Positions 36,097 through 45,470 of a DNA stretch of 64,000 nt are shown piece after piece. Positions within the stretch are counted from its first letter, which is position 1. Every line of letters begins with the position of its first letter. The position numbers were made by a program, and so were the translations under genes. The notes below the pieces were generated by a model. The model saw only the letters and a list, made by a program, of their open reading frames with translations. It was not told the origin of the DNA and searched no databases. Source of the stretch: Nymphalis io (taxonomy: Eukaryota > Arthropoda > Insecta > Lepidoptera > Nymphalidae); NCBI RefSeq assembly GCF_905147045.1, contig NC_065904.1, positions 496,001 through 560,000 on the forward strand, written 5' to 3'.

Positions 36097-37209
36097 CGTA
36101 GACAGAGAAACTAATAGACGCAATGACGATTTCCTTCTCGCTTACACAAGAAAGAGAACGAAAATTACGTTTCTTACGTTGGCTTAGACAGAGATAGAAT
36201 TATCAAATCTTTTGTCCCTTATCGCGTAACCAGTTTTGGTAATTGCTACTTGAGTAGCGAAACAAAATTGACAGTTGTTGCGCTCACTGTGTTTTTTATT
36301 CAATTTTCGCTTATTTTTATGTTAGACAATTTTAATCCAGTGAAAAGGCCGAGAAACAATCCTTATATCATATCGAAGGTTATGCAATGGTGCATTATCA
36401 TATTATTTCATGTTAAAGCGATAGCAAGAAGCTAATTGCCGACGTGTGTTTTCACGCTAAGTACGACTATTTTGTTCCTAAATATAGTTTTTCAGTGATG
36501 TTTATTTATGTCATAGCATGACGGAACCTTATATTGCATTAAAATCCTAAAGATAAAAGGATTTTCCAGTTTTTATCATTCATAACCTATAATTATTTAT
36601 CATGTAAGTGCTGCCAGCGTTGGCTAAAAAAATGTCCCGATTTTCCATAAAAAATATGGACTCGTCGACAATGTAAACAAATAAATACCGATTTCAATAA
36701 TAACCTAAAGTGCTTCGTTAAATGTAAACATATTATTTTAATTTATTCGTTTTCCTATTTATTATTTCCTAACTACAACATTATTTAACATTTTTCATGA
36801 ATTTATAATATTATTAGATTCCGAGTCAAGAGGTTAACGTAGCAATATATGTGGTAACAATTCTTTAATAATAATTTAATTGAGTGTTATAGATTCAACA
36901 TCTGAGGAGAATGCTAATTCAGTACCATATAAAGATGCTGAAGTACTATTGATAACGGAAACAAACAATGCAACGGTTTTTGGGTGTATTTGGAAAACAA
37001 AAACATATTTTAATTAAAAATATGTATAATAAATATTAAAAAGTAAAATTTTATAACCTTATTTTGTTTAAATTAAATCCTGAAAATTATTTATCTCCCA
37101 AAACAGGGAATGCAGTTACTATTGCATACGTTATACGCAACATTGACAAACTATCTCTGTCTCAATCGCAGTTTCACGGCGCCTTGGTCTATTTGTTTCT
37201 CTGTCTACG
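36097..37209 (-). mobile_element. 1.1-kb member of the same MITE-like family, copy 2 (inverted)
   Basis: The ends match copy 1 at 30500-30908 but in the opposite orientation, with GGCTACCA as a perfect 8-bp target duplication at 36089-36096 and 37210-37217. About 690 bp in the middle (roughly 36265-36955) have no counterpart in copy 1. This interior includes a 61-codon frame at 36250-36435 but nothing recognisable as a transposase. Confidence 0.8.
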
Positions 37210-37570
37210 GGCTACCAGCATCCTACCATTTTTGTTGTCTGTATATCTTTTGAAATTTAATCTATTCTAACATTTTTCTGTCCGATTTTCAGCTCAATTT
37301 TGTACAATCGTTCGTTTTTGTTCATTACATAGATAATGTCGTACTCGTATGGAGTATATTTCTCTGGCGCGTTCAATTTTTTATAAAATATAATGTTTTC
37401 ATCATAACGATAACATTTAACGTAGTTATTTTATTGTAGTTTCTGTTCTATTTTGAATATATTGTATATAACGTTTCATAGTCATAACAACGTGTACTTG
37501 ACATTTTGCTGATTATCTTCTTTTAGGTTATGTTAACGAGTTCATATTTATTGTATAAATTATATAAACA

Positions 37571-39520
37571 ATGACTGAGGGAGAAACTGAGAATAATTGT
37601 CGGGTCGTAGATATACCATACCCATTTACGAAACGGAAAGTAGAATGTGCAGGTGGTGCATACCTTCGATATTATAATATAAAATGTCACGGCGAGGATA
37701 CATTATTGTTCACATCAAAATCAAAAGATAAGGCCGAAGAAATAGTGTTTGAAGACGATGTTGAATATTTGCGAAGCTTAGATCCCAAGGAGTGGAAGAA
37801 GCAGGATCACTACGCTGTGTTAGGTATAAAAAAGTTGCGTTACGAAGCTTCCGACGACGATATTAAACGTGCGTACAGACAGAAGGTGCTGAAACATCAC
37901 CCGGACAAGCGTAAAGCCCTGGGCGAAGAGGTGAGAAGTGACGATGACTATTTCACGTGCATTACTAAAGCCTACGAAATTCTTGGTACACCAAAAAGTA
38001 GAAGATCTTACGATTCTATTGACCCCGAGTTTGATGATTCTGTACCCACTTCCAGTGAAGTTAAAAAAGACGGATTTTTTGAAACCTTTGCTAAGTACTT
38101 TGAAATTAATGCTCGTTGGTCGGAAAGAAGAAATGCGCCTTTATTGGGCGATGAAAACAGCTCCCGTGAATTCGTTGAAAAATTTTACTCATTCTGGTAT
38201 GAATTTGATTCCTGGCGTGAGTTTTCTTATTTAGATGAAGAGGAAAAGGAGAAGGGGTCTGATAGAGAGGAACGAAGATGGATAGAAAAACAAAATAAGG
38301 CAGCTCGTGCAAAACTAAAAAAAGAAGAAATGGCAAGAATACGTAGTCTCGTAGACTTAGCATATGCAAATGACCCAAGGATACAGCGCTTTAAGCAAGA
38401 GGATAAAGACAAGAAATTAGCTGCTAAGCGTGCTAGACAGGTAAATTAAACAGTGAGATATTTATATTTCTTTTGTATTAAACTATCCAAATTTAATGTT
38501 ACTTTAAAATATATATATATATATTTCCAGGATGCAATACAAGCTAAAAAGGCAGAAGAAGAGAGGATAATGAAAGAGGCACAGATTGCCAAGCAGAAGG
38601 CAGAGGAGGCCGAAAGGGCAAGATTAGATGCAGCGAGAGCTGAGAGGGAACTCATAAAAAAGAATCTGCGTAAGGAGAGAAAAACATTTAGAGACCTATG
38701 CAAAGCTAACAATTACTATGCTGAAAATGATGATGAAAGTGTTTCACACATGGCTGCAGTTGAAAAAATTTGTGAAATGTTGAAAATAGTTGAATTACAA
38801 GATCTAACAAAAGATTTGGAAGTAACTGGACGAGAGGCATTCTTAAATGCAGTTAAAGAATCTGAAGATAAACTTGAAGCAGAACGTAGAGCTTTGTTTG
38901 AAACAAAGAAGGCAGAAGAACAGAAAATTAAAAAAAATGCAGCTTTAAAAGCTCCTCTCGAGTGGTCCGTAGATTCAACACAATTACTTATTAAAGCTGT
39001 AAACCTGTTTCCCGCTGGTACAAACCAGAGGTGGGATGTAGTTGCGAATTTCTTAAATCAACATGGAACCTTTACTGATGACAGACGTTTTAATGCAAAG
39101 GAAGTTTTAAATAAAGCCAAGGACTTGCAGAGTTCAGATTTTTCAAAGAGCAGTCTCAAGAAAGCAGCAAATGAGGAAGCCTTTGATCAGTTTGAAAAGG
39201 ATAAAAAGAAAGTTGTTAATGTTGTTAACGATAATAGTATTTCAAAGAATGATACCTCTAAACTAGTGAATGGCACAGCTCGGCCAAGAATTAACGGCGA
39301 TATTAAAGAAAAAGAAGCTAAAGATGAGAAGCCATGGACAAAAACTGAGCAAGAGCTTTTAGAGCAGGCCATTAAAACATTCCCAGTAAGCACACCAGAG
39401 CGATGGGATAAAATTGCAGATTGTATTCCAAACCGATCCAAAAAAGACTGCATGAAAAGGTACAAGGAATTAGTTGAATTAGTTAAAGCCAAGAAACAAG
39501 CCGCCAATATATCTAAATAA
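37571..39520 (+). CDS. DNAJC2: DnaJ homolog subfamily C member 2 (zuotin / MPP11), ribosome-associated co-chaperone
   Basis: Two exons, 37571-38440 and 38531-39520, give 619 residues (human 621). The J domain begins near residue 78 (KQDHYAVLGI) and carries HPD at 110-112 (LKHHPDKRKA). A charged helical region with long Lys/Glu/Arg stretches (about 225-350) fits the ribosome-binding zuotin homology region. Two SANT domains follow at about 432 (PLEWSVDSTQLLIKAV) and 558 (PWTKTEQELLEQAIKTFP). With an Hsp70-like partner it forms the ribosome-associated complex at the exit tunnel; the SANT domains link the metazoan protein to chromatin. The only intron is 90 bp. AATAAA at 39615-39620. Confidence 0.97.
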
Positions 39521-40387
39521 CATTTAATTACAGCATTAGTCCACTATCAAATTATAAATGACAATTTCAACAAACCTAAAAATATGTGCACTTTGAGTTA
39601 TTTCAATTCTTAAAAATAAAGAAAGCATTCAAAAATGATTTTACATAAGAAAAACTCAATATAATGATAGAATATATATGAATAAAATGGTTAATCTTCT
39701 TGCATAATTTTTATTAGGTATTTAAAATTATATTCTAAAAAGCATATATGAGAAACAAAATATCTAATATGAAAAGGTTGTTCACAATAAAATGTGTGTA
39801 AGTATAAGCCATTTTAGTAATCTTCCAGTTAAAAATATACAAACATTGTAATCTCATGATTTTTCACATTTACATTACAATATTGAGATTGTTTTTAAAC
39901 TTATTTTCTTAATTATGATAACTATTATATATTTTTTTTTAACAGAAATAACTTAGTACATGTATACATGATTAATTTTTAGCAAGCAGTTTAATATTTA
40001 TAAAATTTTCAAATTTAATTTGATAGTGTTTCATTTGACTGAACTTCTTTTATTATTTTGTTTGTAAATTAAACCTAAAAGTACAATAATTTGGTATTTT
40101 CACGTATCTAAAATTAATCAAATATAATGATTATTCAGCCCACTGTATAGATATTGTAAAGTCTCATACTGTAGGTATGTTTGTTTAATGTATTGGCAGA
40201 TTTGAATCACTTCAATATGAGAACGCACTAGGTATATTTTTGTATTTATGTTTACTTTGTGATGAATTAACATAGTCAATTGGTAATTTATTATCGTCTT
40301 TTATTTCCCTTGGTGAGGTTGAAAAGGTCCACAGTATATTTTCTGATAAAATGTAAATGACATTTCCGATTTGAAAAAGATTTTTAC
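39521..40387. other. DNAJC2 3'UTR and AT-rich spacer
   Basis: AATAAA at 39615-39620 lies 95 bp past the stop codon. Beyond it the DNA is AT-rich with poly(T) runs and shows no gene or recognised repeat until the SINE cluster at 40388. Confidence 0.5.
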
Positions 40388-41000
40388 ATATAAAACAGGT
40401 CGGCGGACGGGCAAATGGGCCACATATGTAAATGGTCACCACCGTGCATACACATCGGCACTGAAAGAAATATTAACCATTCCTTACATGATGCCGAGAT
40501 GGCCCAGTGGTAAGGACGCGTGAATCTTAACCGATGATCGTGGGTTCAAACCCGGGCAAGCACCACTGAATTTTCATATGCTTAATTTGTGATTATAATT
40601 CATCTCGTGCTTTACGGTAAAGGAAAACATCGTGAGGAAACCTGCATGTGTCTAATTTCACTGAAATTCTGCCACATGTGTATTCCACCAACCCGCATTG
40701 GAGCAGCGTGGTGGAATAAGTTCCAAGCCTTCTCCTCAAAAAAAGGAGAGGAGGCCTTTAGCCCAGCAGTGGGACATTAACAGGCTGTTACGGATTACGG
40801 ACATTCCTTACATCGCCAATGTGCCACCTTAGGAACTAGAAATTATGTTCCTTGTGCATAGGCAAGACGGGTAACTATAGAGTTACACAGGCTCATTTAG
40901 CCTTTAAGCCGGAACATATCAATACTAAGTAATGTAGTTTAGGGGTCAAGTAAAATATGTAATAAATGCATGGTACTCAAACGGGCTTGCACAAAGCCCA
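40388..41000 (-). repeat. SINE-B copy split by a later SINE-A insertion
   Basis: Read on minus, its 5' part is 40802-41000 (GGGCTTTGTGCAAGCCCGTT start) and its 3' part 40388-40489 (ending with the TTTGCCCGTCCGCCG block). SINE-A at 40490-40801 separates them. It is diverged compared with the copies at 13857 and 19513, so it is the older insertion. Confidence 0.75.
40490..40801 (+). repeat. Full SINE-A copy nested in SINE-B
   Basis: The tRNA-like head GATGGCCCAGTGGTAAGGAC and box-B-like GGGTTCAAACCC are followed by a 240-bp body and a TTACGG-type tail. CATTCCTTACAT is a perfect 12-bp target duplication at 40478-40489 and 40802-40813. Length 312 bp. Confidence 0.92.
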
Positions 41001-43214
41001 AGCAAGCATTACTAATACCGACAGTATTACGTAAAATGGCATATTTTATATGAATCAACCATCCTGTTATACATAAGTACACACTTTGGTCTAATTCAAT
41101 TCGGCGGCATACGTAATCGATTCTGCGAAGATAAAGTTCAAAACCCTTATCTTATGACTAATGTATCGATCACAAAGTTCAGTGACTTAAGACGATTAAT
41201 GTATTAAAGATTTTGTCAATTAACTCCTTTCAAAACATATAAAATAGTGTCATTGTACAAAACTTGAGTATATATAAATAAGTAGGTGCGGAATAAAACA
41301 AGAAATGAAGGAAGCGCAAAAATAATAAAATTAAATGTTTTGCTCCGTAAGCGCATGAGTAGAACACAAAAATTTGATCTTTCACTTTTAATTCCCGCAG
41401 CGTCATTGAACCACAGAGTATATAACCATCAGGTTTTATATACTTAATACTATATCACATTTCAAGACTATAAGGATCACAGGCGGGGGGAATTGCGAAG
41501 GAAGGAAGCGTTAAAGAACTACGAAACTACGAACTGGGCACGGAATTTGCTATAAAATGCAGCTTAGTTATCATAAAGTTGGTAAAGATAGCGTATATAA
41601 TTTACCCAATAATATTATAATTTAAACGTAAATAAAACACTATGTAATATAATAAATTTTATTATTCATAAAAATTAAATTAAACATCATTCGAGTTTGG
41701 TTCGGTTCCCTTAAGGCACGACAAAGGCCATAGATTGCAGTTAAAGCTAATCATTACTTAAAGTAATAATAATAATTAATTGTAAAATGAAAGTTTTTCA
41801 TATCTATAAATTATTTTAAATAACTACTTCCATTTTCGATTAAATACATTTTATAATATGATTAAAAAAAATTATATATAGCCTAGCAGAACTGACATAT
41901 ATTTGCACTCCAATTGTGCTGTAAACATTGCAACTATAATTTTGCATATAATGTATTACATATATCGTGACTAATACAAAATGTAATGTCTATTTTGCTA
42001 TAAATGTGTTAGTCAGTTATATCTATTTGATTATTGTTCTGTATTATAAGTCTGTTTCAAAAATATTACACAGCGAAAATTGAGTCACCAAGACTTTTAA
42101 GCATTTTAGTATTATTTAAAAAAAACATTCATTTTACATTTAATATAGAATTAATAAAAAACTTATATACTACGTTATTTTTCTCATATTATTAATAATA
42201 AATTCGAGACAATGATATAGAATAGATTTTACTTTTACATTTTAAAGGATAAAGAATACAAGAGCACCACCAAATTTAAATATAGAATTACTAAGATTGA
42301 AAAAAATGCATAATATGTATTATGTAGACTACTACTACCTTTTATAATACTCTGTCAAAAAAAGTAAGCTTTTAATCAGTCTTCAGTGTTTAGAAAATTC
42401 AAAAATGATGTACTTAAAATAGAAATTATAAATTATTAGGCGTCTTTATCATTAGTTCAATTTATGAATGAAAAATAAACATATTTTAAATATAACTATA
42501 AAAAATGAATTTAGGAGATTCTTAACACGAGTTTTTTATAATCAAAATATTTCTTTCTTTCTAAATTAAAAAAGAACAAATATTTTTTAGTTTTTTTGAT
42601 TTCAAAAGCATAGAATATAAAAATGTCTTTACCATATAAAAAAATATGAATAAAAAGAGCACCTGGTTTGTGTACAATCAGCATACTGTAGAGATAGGAA
42701 ATATTTAAATGAGAGAAATCACAAATATGGAATGTAAAATTAAAAACTATCACTCTTATAAATTAAAATTACGGCACTATTGCCCCAATAATTACAAAAA
42801 TGGCTCATTGGTTCCTTTTCTGCAGGTACTGCTACAGATTAAATAAAGAATAAATAAAGTCTTATAATTAATTAAACTAAAAAGATATTATTAATCAGTT
42901 CCATTAAACTTAGCTGATGATATTAAAAATTGAATTTATAACTCGGAAAACTGTAAGAAAGAAACCATTACTAATGCGGCAAATAGACTTTCACTGACTG
43001 TATAAATTGACCATTAACATTTATAAACCAATAAAAAAGATCAATCTGACAGATATTTAAATTAATTTTAACTTTTACTCTAAATTTCTAAGTATGAATT
43101 TTAAATGGCTATTGAAATGGCTTTAATTTGTTCATTATTTTTACCTTTCTTATTATAACTGTAACATTACCAAATGAGTGATTAACTGTTTCATGTTTAC
43201 TGACTATTCAAGTT
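41001..43214. other. AT-rich intergenic DNA between DNAJC2 and CCDC50-like
   Basis: About 2.2 kb rich in A and T with scattered homopolymer runs. No exon with splice signals, tRNA or recognised repeat was seen. The part nearest 43214 is the 3' flank of the minus-strand CCDC50-like gene. Confidence 0.5.
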
Positions 43215-44522
43215 TTATTGTATCTTGCATCCTCGTCTTTTCTTATGTATGTCAGCCTGCTTAATCTTTTTCTTTGCTAGATCTTCTGCTGTTATATCTG
43301 ATATTACTGACAATCTCTTTGAAGGATCAGGCCTTTCAAAGCCTTGCTGAGGTGTATTGTCTGGAGTATATGTTGAGGTATACAAATTGTTATTTTCACT
43401 AAGACTGTGAGGCATAGATGTGTTGTGGTTATCAATTCCAGACAGAATATTATCTGTTGGATAGTGTGAAGCTGGTCTTATGCTGATGGGGTCAGGAAAT
43501 CTTGGTTTTTTGCCTGAGGAAGGTGGAAGAGGAGGATGTCGATGTTGCAGTGAAGTTTTATGAGAATTAGAAATATTTGGTGTATCTGAGTCAAATGATT
43601 TTGAATGCTTGTGAGAGATATTCAAGTTACTATTTGAAGTTCCAGCTTCCTGTTTATAATATTGTTTAGATAATTCTTTGGATAATAATGCACTCTCTTT
43701 AGATTGAATATGCTCTTTTTCAAAAGGCTCCACATAATTGAGGTCTGAATCCACTGATTTACAGAGTCTTAACCCATTCTCCCTTATCAGGTCCCGCGGA
43801 TTGCTGTAAGCATCACAGAGGGTTGTTTGAGGTGGTTCTGATGGAGGCACTTGCTGTTGGGCATGTCGCTGCTGTTTTTTCAACAGTGCTTTTTGCCTCG
43901 CTTTTTCTTTTGCCCTTTGTAATTTTTTATACTCTCTCTCCTGCAGTAGTCTAGCCAACTCCCCGTCCTGTGCCTCAACTGCACATTTCATATCGGAAAG
44001 TAGTGCGTCTTCACCTTGATTTTCCTGACTGAGTTGTCGGGCTAGCCTTGCATCTCTCTCTTCTTGTTCAATTCTACGTCTCATTTCTTCAATTTCGGTT
44101 GCAGAAAGCCCTAATTCTTCAGGATCTATATCCGTAGGCACGGGTGCAGGGGCTTTAGAAGAGCTTGGTTTAGGACTAGGTGGATGTGAGTCATAGTTTG
44201 GCTGGCGATGTTGTCTGCGAAGATTAATTTCAGCCATTTCTCGCGCTATTTCTAAATCTATATCTGCCTGCCGACGTCGTGCCAGCTCACGTATACGCAC
44301 CTCATGCTCTATATCTCTTTGTTCATTTAAAGCAACAGGAAAATCTTCCCGGATTTGCTGATTGCGATACCTATTTTCGCAAAGGTGCGATGAGATTTCA
44401 CGATCTTGTAGATGATGGGCTAATGCTCCATCGGTTCGAACCAGCCACTGTTCACGTAGATCTGTCACATGCCCAATCTTAGGCATGGTGTCACTTGACT
44501 TTAAACGCGACATCCGTGTCAA
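43215..44522 (-). CDS. CCDC50: Coiled-coil domain-containing protein 50 (Ymer)-like
   Basis: A single uninterrupted exon gives up to 435 residues. Three in-frame Met codons compete (44522, 44513 and 44486, the last starting MPKIGHVTD); the longest is listed. The N-terminal block REQWLVRTDGALAHHLQDRE then ISSHLCENRYRNQQIREDF matches the CCDC50 N-terminal domain. Long charged coiled coils follow, with short motifs resembling ubiquitin-interacting helices (DARLARQLSQENQ and DGELARLLQEREYKK). The C-terminal half is Ser/Pro-rich and probably disordered. Human CCDC50 binds ubiquitin and tunes EGFR turnover and NF-kappaB signalling; the insect role is inferred. The stop codon sits inside an AATAAA (43213-43218), although a real poly(A) site may lie further on. 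Human CCDC50 has many exons, so one exon here is unusual. Confidence 0.8.
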   Translation of the reverse strand: MTRMSRLKSSDTMPKIGHVTDLREQWLVRTDGALAHHLQDREISSHLCENRYRNQQIREDFPVALNEQRDIEHEVRIRELARRRQADIDLEIAREMAEINLRRQHRQPNYDSHPPSPKPSSSKAPAPVPTDIDPEELGLSATEIEEMRRRIEQEERDARLARQLSQENQGEDALLSDMKCAVEAQDGELARLLQEREYKKLQRAKEKARQKALLKKQQRHAQQQVPPSEPPQTTLCDAYSNPRDLIRENGLRLCKSVDSDLNYVEPFEKEHIQSKESALLSKELSKQYYKQEAGTSNSNLNISHKHSKSFDSDTPNISNSHKTSLQHRHPPLPPSSGKKPRFPDPISIRPASHYPTDNILSGIDNHNTSMPHSLSENNNLYTSTYTPDNTPQQGFERPDPSKRLSVISDITAEDLAKKKIKQADIHKKRRGCKIQ

Positions 44523-45470
44523 CAGCCTTTATTTTTTCAAGATTAACACAATATCAGTAATACGAGTGGGAACTTTTGCAACGTAATAATATTAATGTAC
44601 GACACGAACATTCATGATGTGACACAGTCTTATCAACAAATACCTTTCACATTAAGCACGAACTTTCTTCGTTGTCCGTGAGAATAAACGAACACTTTTT
44701 AAGTTTCACGATCTTCGAACAATAGCTTTGATAATCTACATAATTAATTACTGAACTTGCACCTTGCTATGCCATTTACGTTGTCACATCCCTCCTCTTC
44801 ACAACAAATTCATGAATTAAGAATTCCAAATAGTTGACATGACACTAGAGATCATGACAGGTGAATTCTCAATTTGAAGTAACTGAGTACTAAGCAAGCA
44901 TCGCCGATACAGAGAAGACACGCTTCGCTACACGGTTTTCGCTACACCAAAACTTAGTGATTATGTACTCTGTGCTATAAGGCAGATAATATGTAGTTAT
45001 TATTACAAATGTGATGACTATCATGATTTTATGATAATGATTAACAATGAACCTCGATATATTCTTGAATATTGATAATTAATATTAAACAAGGATAAAA
45101 GAGGCATAAAATAAATATTTTATAATAATTTACTGACTTTTTTCATTGAATTAAAACAAAAAAATTAAAATAAATATTTTATTTTATTTATTTAAATATG
45201 ACTATGTTTCAGAATATGTTCCTCCTGTAGAACGTCGCGTTAAAGAACTGCGAGGGCATTTTTTAAACTCATTTAGCCCTGAAATTTTGCCTGTATCTGT
45301 AATAGATTTTTACAAAAAACTTGATACCAAATACAATAAAAATTAAACTGAAAAAAAGACATTGAAAAAGATTTTACCATTTTATATCAACTTTAGGAGT
45401 TAGTGAAAGAACCTAATAGTTTTATTTACAAATAATATGGGTGATATTTTATACATAAACTAAAGTTAGA
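44523..45470. other. Spacer between the CCDC50-like gene and the minus-strand GST
   Basis: The right flank of CCDC50-like (44523-44900) should hold its promoter. TAGTGATTATGTACTCTGTG near 44957 resembles TAGTGGTTATGTACTCTGTG near 30930, a short shared repeat. From 45000 the DNA is AT-rich apart from the exon-like frame at 45213-45345. Confidence 0.4.
45213..45345 (+). other. Unassigned exon-like reading frame, 43 residues
   Basis: After a good acceptor (ATGTTTCAG) the frame reads EYVPPVERRVKELRGHFLNS and on to DFYKKLDTKYNKN before a stop. Its composition is protein-like and stands out from AT-rich surroundings. I do not recognise the family and found no upstream exon. It may be a last exon, a retrocopy fragment or chance. 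Confidence 0.25.

Noticed and set aside
40490..40565. tRNA gene-like sequence with boxes A and B
   Set aside because: It is the head of SINE-A: the same head recurs at 6610, 55404 and 62404 with the same SINE body and target duplications, and a full cloverleaf with acceptor stem is not formed.
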